A program made the position numbers and the translations under genes. 64,000 bases of DNA from Hysterangium stoloniferum (taxonomy: Eukaryota > Basidiomycota > Agaricomycetes > Hysterangiales > Hysterangiaceae), in contig WHVD01000107.1 of NCBI GenBank assembly GCA_015178975.1, positions 1-64,000 on the forward strand. The letters are read 5' to 3'. Below are positions 44,090 through 55,031 of the stretch, piece after piece (positions within the stretch are counted from its first letter, which is position 1; the number at the start of each line of letters is the position of its first letter). Under the pieces are notes generated by a model. That model made no database searches, was not told the origin of the DNA, and saw nothing but the letters and a program-made list of their open reading frames with translations.

Positions 44090-45545
44090 TCTATTCCCCT
44101 GGATGTGGGACACCAAACCAAGTCGCTCCAATAACATTCGTCTCTTACCATGAAGCCCATTTTGGAACATGAGTCCCATTTTGTCCATTTTGCCTACAAA
44201 TTCCTATGCTAACTATGACTTTAATTCTTTCTGTAGTTACTCCCTGCCTCAACACTAGTTGGCCTTTCTTCCTGTTCATGCATGACTCCATCCATCTCAT
44301 TTTCACCCCTGGTGCACAATCACGGTAAACTCGCATTCGTTTTATTCATTTGTTTTATTAATCTCTATCACAGCTGTTCACTGACGTCATATGGGCCCGG
44401 CGCTCCCCCGCTTAGCTTACAGGGACCATATGATGTCATGTTGAGTGGTACACTTCATATCTTTTTTATTTCCCTGGATGTGGGACACCAAACCAAGTTG
44501 CTCCAATAACATTCGTCTCTTACTGTGAAGGCCAGTTTGGACGTGAGTCCCATTTTGTCCGTTTTGCCTACGAATTCCTATGCTAACTATGACTTTAATT
44601 CTTTCTGTAGTTACTCCCCACCTCAACACTAATGGGCCTTCCCATTCATGCATGACTGCATCCACCTCATTTTCATGCCTGGTGGAAAATCACGGTAAGC
44701 TCACTTTGACTTTATTCATTCTTTTATTAATCTCTATCACAGCTGTTCACCCTGCAGTGATGTCATATGGGCCCGGCGCTCCCCTGCTTAGTTTACAGGG
44801 ACCATATGACATCATGTTGAGTGGTACACCTCGTATCCTTTTTATTCCCCTGGATGTGGGACACCAAACCAAGTCGCTCCAATAACATTCGTCTCTTACC
44901 ATGAAGGCCAGTTTGGAATGTGAGTCCCATTTTGTCCTTTTTGCCTACGAATTCCTATACTAACTATGACTTTAATTCTTTCTGTAGTTACTCCCCGCCA
45001 CAACACTAGCAGGCCGTTCTTCCCATTCTTGCTTGACTGCATCCATCTTATTTTCACCCCTGGTGCACAATCACGGTAAGCTCACATTCATTTTATTCAT
45101 TCGTTTTATTAATCTCTATCACAGCTGTTCACTGACGTTATATGGGCCCCGCGCTCCCCCGCTTAGCTTACAGGGACCATATGATGTCATGTTGAGTAGT
45201 ACATCTTGTATCGTTTTTATTCCCCTGGATGTGGGACACCAAACCAAGTAGCCTGAGTGATGTTCGTATCTTACCATGAAGGCCATTTTGGAACGTGAGT
45301 CCCATCTTGTTCTTTTTGCTTGCAAATTCCTGTGCTAACTATGACTTTGATCTTTCTTTCCGTAGTTACTCCCTGCCTCAACACTAGTTGGCCGGTCTTC
45401 CCATTCATGCATGACTGCATTTATCTCATTTTCACCCCTGGTGCAAAATCACGGTAAGCTCCCATTCATTTTATTCATTCGTTTTATTAATCTCTATCAC
45501 AGCTGTTCACTGACGTCATATGGGCCTGGCACTCCCCCGCAAAGT
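44090..45545. repeat. ~373-bp tandem array, about four copies
   Basis: The anchor GGACACCAAACCAAGT recurs at ~44109, 44477, 44858 and 45230, and the anchor ATATGGGCC(C/T) at ~44387, 44766, 45140 and 45520, giving units of 368-381 bp. Each unit holds splice-like edges on the minus strand (CACCAGGGGTGAAAATGAG and GTAACTAC...TAGCATAG), so an exon-intron segment of the surrounding gene may have been amplified. Confidence 0.9.
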
Positions 45546-46139
45546 CAGTGATTGCGTAGTGAATAAAGCAAGAGAAACCAGACATTTGAAGGGTTGGACG
45601 AGTGCGGGAAGTTTGCTCTGTGGTAATAGTCTTTGCACTTTGTGTTCTCTGATGACCATGGATGCTCTCCCGGTGTGTATGCATATTAGTGTTCTCTTTG
45701 CCAGGGAGTATGCACGAGTTCTCTTTGTCTGTTGTGACGTTCGCATGCCACGTTGCAGCAGTGGCAACACTTTTTAGCAAACTTGCAGGAGGGGAAAAGC
45801 CAGTGGGTGCTCCAGATCGATCACCCCAAGGAGGAGTGACTTCAATAAGCCGTGATGCATCCGCCTCTGATGGTGAATGCAAAGAGAGGGTGGAATGAGA
45901 CCGGTCCTTGCCTATGAAGACGTATAAATATATAATACCGCATGAGCCTAGAAAAAGATATACCTGGTGTTTCTGGTTTGTCAGGATCAAAGTACGCATT
46001 AAGAGCAACTGGCACAGTTATTCGGAGGTCGGCATTAGGAAGAATCATTTTTCATAGGAGTCTCTCGAGACCTGAACCACTTTAGTACAGCCAAATGATA
46101 TAGAAGGAACTAACCTTTGCTCATGGACCATTTTCATAC

Positions 46140-47050
46140 CCACTTGCCTTTCACAGTGCATCCCCAGTACTTTTCCAGGTCCTGACAATACTGTCAATGA
46201 GTCTACCGGTACGAAGTAAAAATTCCCACAGCTTTTGTGCTAAAAGTCTCTGTGGTTCCGTCAGGTTCCGCATATTCAAAAGGTGTTCGGAAGGGGACGA
46301 TACTAGTGCAGAGGTCCAAGATGGTTGCGCCTTTGACTCAATGGAGAGGAGCAGTGGCTCAGTGCTGCCAGGTAAAATACTGGATTTGCGAACTTCGGGG
46401 GACACACAAGAGCTGTCAGTGGATACAGAGCTATCTGGAGGTGGCTGGGATGAGCCAGAGCCATCGGGAGGTGGTTGGGATAAGCAAGAGTCATCGTAGG
46501 AGGGAAAGATGTCCTCCAATGGGAAGCCAGGAACAAGTGGGCCGGTGATAGTAGGAGGTGCTGCGGACTCATCATAGAGGAGAGGACTTAAATGTTGTCC
46601 AAGCTCGGCACCAAGGAAGTGGGTATAGTGGCATGTAGGTTTGAAGTGGTGTGAATGCTGGCACACACCAGCATAAAGTCAAGTGAAGCTGAGTGGGTCT
46701 TGGATCACTAGCCGGGGCAGGCATGGCAAAAAGAGCTTGGAGCACTGCCAGTTGCTGTTACTTCTGTGAGTAAATGGGCTACCCATCAAAGCCAGCAGTG
46801 GCCGAATGTGCCATATTGTAAATATCATGTGGCTAACGAAGTGGCCCACTGGTCGTCCTACTCTTTCAAATTCAGAGGTTCAATGGTAGTGAAATAAAAA
46901 GAACTGTTGAAGATGCTGTAAGCATCCTGTGAGATGGGAGATGAAGAGAAGGAAAAGGCACCAGTGAACAATAAGGGGAGATTGTCACACAGTGACACTG
47001 GGTGAGACCTACGATCACTAAAGAACTTGGGCAAATTACATTTGTCCAAT
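46140..47050 (-). mobile_element. DIRS-like element, Gag-side fragment of the split copy
   Basis: From the terminal palindrome at 47028-47050, the minus strand follows the plus-strand element at 15.7 kb: HHFKPTCHYTHFLGAELGQH, FPLEDIFPSYDDS, SKAQPSWTSALVSS. The match ends at ~46320, after which the sequence EHLLNMRNLTEPQRLLAQKL begins. That segment is absent from the 15.7-kb copy and probably belongs to the inserted gene. Confidence 0.7.
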
Positions 47051-47080
47051 TGAACTCTTATTTGTTGACTGTCTGCTCTT

Positions 47081-48238
47081 ATGCCTTCCCCTAATCCAAA
47101 TGCTGATTCTCGGCAGCAGTACTCAAAGGACCTGAAGGAACGAGTCATATACCAGCACTATACACTAGAACACACCTCCACCCAGATTGCCAATAACCTC
47201 AACATGTCACTTCGTGTGGTGCAACGTGTCTTGCAGACCCACAAGGAGATTGGAGAAGTTGTGAAGGATCCAAATAAGTACCAGAAGATGGGCAAGGAGC
47301 AGTTGCTGGATGATTGTCATGTTGAGGTATAGTCTTGACCTATCGTCCAGTCATCAGCACATCTCTCATTTCTGCTTTAAGTTCATGTTAGCTCTTCTGG
47401 ATCGTTCTCCAGACATATACCTGGATGAGATTGCAGAGCAGCTCTTAGAGCAACATGGGGTAGCTGTCTCTCTCTCCACCATTCAACAGTCCCTCAAATT
47501 CCTTGGTATTACAAGTAAAAAGGTATGTGCTCAATGCTTAGTTACTAGTTGTATTACCACTCACTGCTTTCCAGCTCTCAAAGGTTGCTGCTGAACGCTG
47601 CAAAGAAGCTCATGAAACATTTCAATTTGAGATTGCCAAGGAACCCCCCTGGTGTCTTGTCTTTGGTGATGAGAGTGCTGTGAACATACTCACAATCTAC
47701 CACACTATGGGACGTGCAATGAAGGGGAAGTGTGCTACTATGCACAGTTATTTTCAGCATGGAGAATGGTGAGTCCCTTGATGCTCTTGCAGTTGCACCA
47801 TTTGAGCTACAATCACAGCTATTCAATCCTTCCAGCACTATCCCTCAATGGCATTATTTATGCTCAGATTGTTCAAGGTTCATTCAATGGTAATACCTTC
47901 AAAGCATGACTTGCAGGACTTCTTGAAGAAATGAACCCATACCCTGAGCCACGGAGTGTGCTAGTTATTGATAATTGTGCAATCCATCATGTGGATGGTG
48001 TCAAAGAAATGTGTGACCAGCGGTAAGCACTTTAACTGTTTAGACATTTTTCAAATGCTGAATTCCTGCAGGGGTGTCAAACTTATGTACCTACCACCAT
48101 ACTCACCTGATTTCAACCCGATTGAAGAGTGTTTCTCATTCATCAAGGCTTACATTTGTCGTCATGGTGCACACTTCCGCAGTGAGATTGAAGCTGGTCA
48201 GAAGGGCAAGCCTTACTTACTTCACCAGATTTACAGCA
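47081..48238 (+). pseudogene. intron-containing DD34E (IS630/Tc1-type) transposase
   Basis: ATG at 47081. Exon 1 has an N-terminal HTH (SKDLKERVIYQHYTLEHTST, ANNLNMSLRVVQRVLQTHKE); after an intron (GTATAG...TTTAAG, ~47329-47382) DIYLDEIAEQLLEQHGVAVS; after another (~47523-47574) KEPPWCLVFGDESAVN with the first Asp; after a third (~47769-47836) LNGIIYAQIVQGSFNG and VLVIDNCAIHH with the second Asp; after a fourth (48023-48071) YLPPYSPDFNPIEECF with the Glu 34 residues on. One TGA (FKA*LAGLL) replaces Arg, and the splice after HGEW does not keep frame. The C-terminus is lost at ~48238. Confidence 0.8.
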
Positions 48239-48480
48239 GCGCGGGGTGTGGGAAAAAGGGGGCCGGGGCCCGGGACACCCCCCCCCCCCCGACTCAGGGC
48301 CCGGCCGGCCGGTTAGCGCACGTGACCTGACCGGGTTGGTTGCGGCGTTGGTTGGGTGGTTTTCCATTCCACCCCCCCCCAGTGTCAGTCTCAGTCTCTC
48401 TACCCCACGACCCACGAACGACGAACCGGCACTCCATCATCACGGTTCTCATGATGGGTATGTGCTTTGCATTGGGTATG
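48239..48480. other. GC-rich block with homopolymer C runs
   Basis: Abrupt shift to GC-rich DNA (CCCCCCCCCCCC at ~48279, a second C run at ~48371, CGGCCGGCCGG at ~48302) where the transposase ends. It precedes the coding fragment at 48.5 kb and could be its promoter region, or the edge of another element. Confidence 0.35.
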
Positions 48481-48529
48481 TGCTTTGACAATCGTTATTT
48501 TCCCTTCCGTATTTTGAAACGTTGTATAG

Positions 48530-48960
48530 GTATCCTCTCTGGAATCCTGTCTTTGATGTTTGATGCCAACTCATTCCAGTCCTCCTGGTGGGCAACTGGA
48601 AATACGAGCTGCAATATGAGAAGGTTCGGAAGGATCCCATCACCTCCTATCTCCAGTTCATCCTCCAGTCGCGACCGCAACCAGGTGTTTGATTATACAT
48701 CGTGAGTCCAGACCTACCGATTACTTCTTTAATTTTGATAATTTCACGTTCTAAACCCATTCCCCATTCCCCACCCTAGAAGCAAGAGAAATGGCTTCTT
48801 TCCCAAGTGACCATTGAGGATTACAGTGAGCGGTTCGGCATTGTCCTACATGATAAATGGGTTCCAGGGGACCGAAATCAGCAAACAGAACGTTATGGTA
48901 ACCCGCCAATTGGTTCTCATGAATCGGTCTATCTTTTTGAAATTTTCTTTTTTAATAAAA
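48530..48960 (+). pseudogene. coding fragment of an unrecognised gene
   Basis: Two exon-like pieces: ~48575-48690 (WKYELQYEKVRKDPITSYLQ, FILQSRPQP) and ~48780-48900 (KQEKWLLSQVTIEDYSERFG, VLHDKWVPGDRNQQTERYG), separated by a pyrimidine-rich stretch ending CACCCTAG. Good protein-like composition, no family recognised, and no start or end found. Confidence 0.4.
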
Positions 48961-49746
48961 AATTATTAAAAAAAGAAATATTCAACATTTTATATTGTGG
49001 ATTCCCCCTGGAGCACTATTTGACTACTTGCCACCAACCACCTTAGGTTTAAGCCACCAGCCTATATTACTGTAAATGAAATTCAAACACCCTGGAGCAA
49101 ACAGTGGCTACTATGTATATTATTTTGTGTATTCCCATTCCCAGAAGGTCTCCTTGAGTTGTTACATAATGGCACCCAGTACCTCACCCCCAGGGAGTCA
49201 AGGTTGCCATATTTAAATTTCTGGTTATTAGCCATCTGCCCCTCTTTTCTACTACCCTGAGGAATAAATCAATATACATAATGGCTTTTGAGCCTGAGCC
49301 CGATATATATCTGTTCACAGCAGCTGCCGAGATGTAATCCCACGGTACTATCCCGAATTTAAGTAAGGCACAAAATTTAAGACCAAAACGCTTAAAATAT
49401 CCCAACTCATCAATGTCAGATTCCTCTTTGGAATAAAAGTCTTCAAGGTTGAACTTACCGATAGAAATGTCTCCTCAGTGTAAAGCACATCTGTATGCAT
49501 GGATAGCATGAAGGTTTAAAACCCATTTAAAGGGCTCATTAGCTCGGGGGAATTGCAGGTATACACTCGGTAGCTGTTGTGTGTGGTGGTTTTTTCTTCT
49601 GTTGGTTGAAAAACACATTGAAGGTCATGGTTCAAAGAGGTTTGGAAAGGACATGGCATCACAGGTTTCTGTAGGTATCTTGATAGAGGCACAGGAGATG
49701 TTGGTTCAACGTAAAATTTGTAAAGTTTAGTTTGAAGGGTCAGTTG
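48961..49746. other. intergenic, no gene recognised
   Basis: AT-rich after ~48945 with runs of A and T; nothing recognisable up to the CRN-like gene. Confidence 0.4.
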
Positions 49747-50394
49747 TCACCTCACTCTGCACACACTATACCTGTGTCTGGGACCATAATAGTAGTGTTG
49801 ATCAGAAGGTCTAATACAGGGCCCAACGGCCAGAGACCTGGCTGCCAGTTGAAACGAGCTGATACAGTCAAAACTTTTGGACAACACACCTTGGGGAGTT
49901 AATCCTGTGGAATGGCCAGGTTCTGGGCCTCTGAGTTCACATGTGTCAGGGAAAAGTATAAAAGTAGGTACATCAACAAACCTGTGGCTCGGTCTGAGTC
50001 CCCACTTGCTGGCAACTGGACGAGGACATTCACATACACCCATGTGGGTTCCTCATTGAATATCGCTGAGACCATATTTGCTGCATTGAGAAATACTGCC
50101 TTGTTGCTATTCTTTTTGTGAGTGTTTCAGTGGAGTTGCAGAGCCCAAAGTTCGTCAACGAGAGGAGTGGGATCACTCGCAAGGCTGACCAGGATCCAGA
50201 GGAAGAGATCATGCACCGTCCACTGGAGAAGGATGGATGGGCCATGCTCAAGGATATTCTCCTTGAGTTCACCAATACTGATGCTTGGGGGCACTTTCAC
50301 TGGAAAGACATTTCTCACAAGCATGTGGGCATCATTGACAACAACACAGAAACGGACATGAACAGATTTTGTGTCATCATCAACAATGCCCACA
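49747..50394 (-). pseudogene. Crinkler (CRN)-like header-domain protein, minus copy
   Basis: CRN-family proteins have an N-terminal ubiquitin-like header joined to variable C-terminal modules and are known from oomycetes, chytrids and many fungi. The frame reads FCVVVNDAHMLVRNVFPVKV, PPSISIGELKENILEHGPSI, a TVHDLFLWILVSL block (usually DLxLWKVSL), DELWALQLHRNTHK, then VNVLVQLPASG, the usual end of the header. A 51-nt GTTTGT...CTCAG intron (~49985-49935) leads to GPEPGHSTGLTPQ and FQLAARSLAVGP, ending at 49747. No ATG in frame at the palindrome centre, so the start is missing or altered. C-terminal module absent. Confidence 0.65.
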
Positions 50395-50886
50395 TGCTTG
50401 TTTGTGATGACTTTTCAGTATAGGTGCCCTCAAGCATTATTATTGGAAAAATAAAGGAGAATATACTTGAGCATGGCCCATCCATCCTTTGCCAGTGGGC
50501 GGCGCACGATTTCTTCCTCTGGAAACCGGTCAACCTTGCGAGTGATCCCACTACTCTCATTGACAAACTTTGGGCTCTGCAACTCCACCGAAACACTCAC
50601 AAAGAGAATAGCAACAAGGCAGTATTTCTCAATGTGGCAAATATGGTCTCAGCGATATTCACTGAGGAACCCACGTGGGAATGTGTGAATGTCCTCGTCC
50701 AGCTGCCAGCAAGTGGGGACTTGGACCGAGCCACAGGTTTGTTGATGTACCTACTTTTGTACATTTGCCCTGACACACGTGCACTCAGGTCCAGAACCAA
50801 AGGATTAACTTCCCGAAAGTGCATTGTCTGAAAGCTTTGACTGTATCAGCTTGTTTCAACTGGCAGCTAGGTCTCGGGCCGTTGGA
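49829..50886. repeat. ~1.06-kb imperfect palindrome
   Basis: Arms of about 525 bp in inverted orientation around a centre near 50358; for example CAACGGCC at 49829 pairs with GGCCGTTG at ~50879, and AAGCATGTGGGCATCATTGA (~50318) with its inverse at ~50380. The arms differ by scattered substitutions, mostly transitions. The centre falls at the N-terminal start of two head-to-head CRN-like frames. Confidence 0.93.
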
Positions 50887-51238
50887 CAGTTTCAGCACAG
50901 AGCGAAGTGAAAATTTTCCTTGCAAACTCCAACTATACAATTTCTATATTGAACCAAATACTATCGTTTTGAGGTACCCGGAAATGCTTACTTACAGTCT
51001 TACTGGTGTTGCCCTCTCGTGCAGGGCAATAGTCGCAACACACCTCTGGAAGCACTTAATTGGCATCATACAAGATTGGTTTGGTTTTGACGACATTGGT
51101 GATCCTCGTAATGGCTTCTTGTTATATAAACAGATAGAAGAAGCCTATAATCGCTATCTCCTGTGCTTCTATCAAGATATCCACAAGAACCTGCGATGCC
51201 GCGTACTTTCTCAAAGCCTTCGAACCAACCGGTTTTGA
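50358..51238 (+). pseudogene. CRN-like header plus HNH-like C-terminal region, plus copy
   Basis: Mirror partner of the minus copy. ATG at 50358 gives MNRFCVIINNAHMLVCDDFS, a TAG stop at ~50421, then the header KENILEHGPSI, AHDFFLWKPVNLASDP, LWALQLHRNTHKENSNKAVF and VNVLVQLPASG, a 52-nt intron with a CTGAC branch-like site (~50736-50788), and FQLAARSRAVG. Beyond the palindrome a frame (50819-51238) holds LTGVALSCRAIVATHLWKHL and DDIGDPRNGFLLYKQIEEAY, resembling HNH_2-type modules fused to some CRNs (ATHLWK and DPRNGFLL correspond to the HNH His and Asn regions; the last His is not evident). Stops and frameshifts make it a pseudogene. Confidence 0.6.
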
Positions 51239-52117
51239 GTTTCATAAGTTACCTCGATGGTGAGATTATTGAGGTCGAGTCCAAATGCATTGCCAGATAG
51301 TGACAGAAGAGCAGTTAGACCATGCTCATCGTTTTGCAATCCAGATAGAACATATCCTGACACATCCTGATTAGAATATGAAACGATCTATCTCTGTTTT
51401 TGGTTACGCTTACCCGGACAGGACATATCATCAGACAATGTTCCGTTCGGGTCGAGCACGGTTATTTGACTTTGAAGATTCGATGGAAAGCGGCGATAGG
51501 CAATGCCAAAATGGCTTGCCAAGTAGAACAAAAGGACGGAGGGACTCCTACCATAGCTGAGGCTAAGAGCAACCTTCTCAGAAGGGTTCCCCAACCAAAG
51601 CGAGACTTTATAGTACGAATATGCGACTCTACGTAGTCATTGATGTTGACGTCTAGAGTAATCCTGTGACCGGCTTTGGCAATGAATTTCTTCGAGAGAG
51701 ATGACATCTGGACGTAGTTCCACTTGAAAGGTTATATAGCAATAAGTGTTGTCTCAATAAGACCCGTGGCTGAAGCTTACTGGTACCATGATCGCCGTCG
51801 GTTAGAAGCATGCGTGTTGTACATACATAGTAAACGGTGGGTTTAGAAGAAATTACTTTAGTGCAGGATACATTTTTACCAAAACAGCAAATCAGTAGCC
51901 ACAAAATAAGGAAGATGATCGGAACAAATGGATCAACAATGAATATTGGCTCTCCCAATGAAATGTGTTTGCTGGATGATTAAACGCTTCTCTGACATAA
52001 CCCAGATATTATCGCAGCAAAGAAGACATCTCGATGCCTATTGTCCTCAAATATAAACATAAGTCATGATTCGATGTATACGCAATACATAAAACAATCC
52101 ATGTCACCAGGACCGAA
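51239..52117. other. intergenic, possible CRN tail
   Basis: Just after the HNH-like region, FEFHKLPRWMVRLLRS (~51231-51280) in a shifted frame may continue the CRN-like protein. From ~51380 to VTI1 nothing is recognised. Confidence 0.35.
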
Positions 52118-53033
52118 TCAAGATAATTTAAACCACAAAATAAGTCCAATTAAGATGACAAGAACCGTGATGATGGCGATAGTAGTGTAGCGCTGCATAT
52201 GCATCCTGTTCAGAACCATCAGGATTTCGCCGAGAGTAAGAGAAGAGTACAATCTGAATGAAGGCACCAATTGACACACCTTCTGAACATCTTCTTCAAA
52301 GTTCCACTCGCCCTATCAATATTCGTATCGGCACGGCCGAGGGTATCACGAGCATGCTCTATTTGTTCACGTTGTCCGCGAAGACTGCGAAGGATATCCG
52401 CTCCCACATCTTCAGTCTCGAGTGCAATACGGTGTGAATCCTCAAGTCGACGGGTAGAATCTTCTAATAGGGAAGTTCCAGCTAGGAGACGTGCACGGTC
52501 AGATGCGGACGTTGAGTAAGGATCGTCGGAAGGCGAAGTCGAGGACGTGAGAAGGTCGGACCTTGCTGCTGTGGCATGGAGCTCTTTCTGCGATATGTCG
52601 TCAGGTGACCTTAATAGATCATAATGACTTGGCTTATCCGTACAGTTAGCTTTTTGAGACGCGCCAGCTCCGCTTTGTTGTTCCCCACTCTTGTCTGGTA
52701 CCTAGGCTTAATGGATTGTGGCATGCCTTGAATTTCGACGACCATTTGAGATATCTGTCATTCTATTTAAACTAAAATCTCGATAAAGGAAATATGGGAT
52801 AACACACCATCTCATCGGCTTCATCTAACTCCATTTCCACTCTCCTCAACGTTGCCTTCCTTTGCTCTAACAGCCAACAAGCCACATTAGCCTTGTTGGC
52901 AGTGAGCAAGCTAAAAGCACCTACCACCACGCTGTTCTTTCGCATCCCCTTCTAATTTCTCCTTCACAGCAGAAACAAGAGTCTGAAAGTCGCCTTCATA
53001 GGACTCAAAAAGCGTCGTTGGCTCGTTGTCCAT
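52118..53033 (-). CDS. VTI1: Vti1-like v-SNARE, five exons
   Basis: Exons (minus): 53033-52925, 52866-52808, 52754-52644, 52587-52280 and 52205-52118; introns of 58, 53, 56 and 74 nt, all GT-AG. They splice to 675 nt, i.e. 224 residues plus stop, the usual size of Vti1. Features: N-terminal helical domain (LFESYEGDFQTLVSAVKEKL, RKATLRRVEMELDEADEM, GMPQSIKPRYQTRV), Ser/Asp-rich hinge (~residues 105-125), the Qb-SNARE region (ETEDVGADILRSLRGQREQI, HARDTLGRADTNIDRASGTL) and a C-terminal membrane anchor (AIITVLVILIGLILWFKL). Vti1 acts in endosome, Golgi and vacuole fusion as a Qb-SNARE. Intact and on the minus strand, it is the best anchor gene here. The third intron's acceptor (CGCAG at 52588) is chosen because a nearer AG would make a 34-nt intron and break frame. 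Confidence 0.93.
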
Positions 53034-53989
53034 GGTAAGGAGCTGCGCCTCTGGCATTCGCTGACGTAATCCGGCAAAACCCACGATACCATTTTAAGTC
53101 GCGTAGATGTCAACCATAAATAACGTCGCTCGATGCTCGCCTGCAGGTAGCAACATTTAAGTATCAGAAAATAAAAACGGATCTGTACAACGCTGTAAAA
53201 GTGAGACAGAAGTTGGATGCACAGTTGTTAGAAAATGAACAAGTCAAGAAGGTCTTTCCGTACCGAGTGTCACAATGAGCTTTTTATCTAATTTTCTTCA
53301 GGAATTTTCCCAATTGGATCCATCTAATACTGTTTATAAATTGATCGGACCTGTTCTGGTGCAGCAGGACCAGGCGGGTGCAAAGTCCAACTCGAAACAC
53401 GGTTAGAATATATTCGGAGTGAAATGTGATTCTAATACACTTTGAATGCCTCACGGGCTAAATTATTATAAATAAATAAAAACACGTTGAGGCTGTATTG
53501 CAATATTTGAAAATCAAGTCAGAAAAAAAGAAAAGCGAAGTGAGCTGAGATTCCGTCCATTGTCCCCAAGCATTACTCTCGAGATCGTCGCATTACAGAT
53601 CGCTACCAACAAATTTGTTCGAGCAGCCATATGTACTGGATGCCCCTTTTATAATAATGTAATGTTTGTATTTACAGGATCTCTATAATCTGGCATCTAT
53701 CTTTTCCAAAAAACATGTAGTCATATTATCCGACCATTTCTGTATTGGTTATGATTCATTCATCCCATGGACGTAAAGACTCCTAGTATTCGGGAAACGG
53801 TGCTGGCCGAGGATATAGGGTCAGTGGGTTATTAGTGTCGTTCTCCTTGTTAGAGAGAATTATTGAGATATCGTAAGTATTGCATGTTGCTGCCGGTTAC
53901 TATGTCCTGTGCCTCGGAGGCAAATCCTGTGAACACTCATACTCAAGTTGGTGGAGGAGCAAACAGAAACGCCGGCAGCGGTCTCTCTA
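53034..53989. other. intergenic, VTI1 5' flank
   Basis: No gene recognised between VTI1 and the DIRS-like copies; VTI1's promoter must lie in the first part. Confidence 0.4.
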
Positions 53990-54498
53990 TTAAGAGGTAA
54001 ATTACACTACTTAGGAAGGAGAAGACCGGATCTTTGGCATCCGGATGAAGGCGGGCAAATGACGAAGGTCCAGCCTCGTCTAGTCTGGAATATAGCTGAG
54101 AGATAAGCTGCAGAGTTGGGTAGTGGGAGAGCGCTAGCTCTACTGAGTATGCGTGGGAAGACTCGCCGCTCACCCGCTAAAAGTCTGCCTGCGACCACGG
54201 CGAGATGACGCCCCCCGCCCAACCCTAGGCAGATGCAGACCTGATAATGTTTCCTGTGTCGCGATGTAATCTGTTCGAAGGCTTATTTCAGGATCTACTC
54301 CTTGTGCCAAGAAAACTGAAGCGCCCCCAATACGGAAGGAGTGGCCGAAAGTTGTTCCCCAACCTCACGCTTTGTTGTCTCACCAGCAAAATAGAGGATC
54401 GTTAGGCCAGGTTGGCACTACTCTTGCTAAGTTGATCAGTGCTTCTATCGGACACATCTCTTGTTGATCTCGCATAACGTTCCCCATCATCGTCTCGG

Positions 54499-55031
54499 CT
54501 AATTAAAAACGTCCTTTCGCTTCAGGTGTTTTGTCTTTTTTCCTTTTACATCGAAATGTGACCTGGCCGGCACAGATACCTCTCCGAAACGCATTGATCC
54601 CCAAAAGGCGCGTGATGCCACTTCCCAAATGCATGCGTCAAAGGGTTCGTCTATACTTAGGAAGTCTTTAACGCGAACAGCATCTTTAGTTTTATCGGAG
54701 GTTGTGGTGGTCGTTTTCGAGCGCTGCTTTGCAAGTTCTCTAAGCCGCGGAGTGACCACTTGACTCTGGTCCGCTCGTCCTCTGACAATGGTGGTGGCCA
54801 ACCCTGTGCTATGTGCCACGCTCTAATTGCCGATAGGAATGTCCTTGTCACGCTGACCGAAATTGCCTCAAATGCTGTCCCAGCTGTTAATTCTTCTCTT
54901 AAAAAGGACGAATCTACTGCCGCCCCCAGTGCGAAGGAGTGTAATACTAGAAAGGATGCGGGTAGTCTCTCTGAGTCTACTATAGAGACAATGTCGCAGA
55001 AAATGTGGAATTTTTCGCAGACCGGCTCCAT
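54499..55031 (-). pseudogene. tyrosine recombinase of DIRS-like copy A
   Basis: Two overlapping frames (55031-54657 and 54819-54499) form one recombinase after a frameshift near 54660: N-terminal core-binding helices (REELTAGTAFEAISVSVTRT, FLSAIRAWHIAQGWPPP) and the catalytic part (EVASRAFWGSMRFGEVSV, KGKKTKHLKRKDV). The HxxR box follows at ~54340 in another frame. The catalytic Tyr was not located with confidence. In DIRS elements this enzyme, instead of a DDE integrase, inserts the circular cDNA. Confidence 0.75.

Larger units (their letters stand above)
39961..46048 (-). pseudogene. multi-exon gene of unknown function, eroded and expanded by repeats
   Basis: Exons I can splice on the minus strand: 46048-45964 (MILPNADLRITVPVALNAYF), intron 45963-45912, 45911-~45540; ~44090-43570 (VPSFNTGTSSLSPTSGTAS); ~41340-41189; intron 41188-41117; 41116-40682; intron 40681-40627; 40626-40199 and on to ~39980 (PPETPRKVVSVDELGALS). 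Introns are 52-72 nt GT-AG and phases agree from 41340 downward. Ser/Thr/Pro-rich and low in complexity, with no domain recognised. Premature TGA codons at 43963, 43816 and 40199 sit where Arg (CGA) would keep the frame. Two tandem arrays and a 2-kb AT-rich insertion lie inside it. Confidence 0.5.

Noticed and set aside
50315-50596. 93-codon minus frame over the plus CRN arm
   Set aside because: Shadow of the palindrome: a shifted antisense frame of the plus copy's header.
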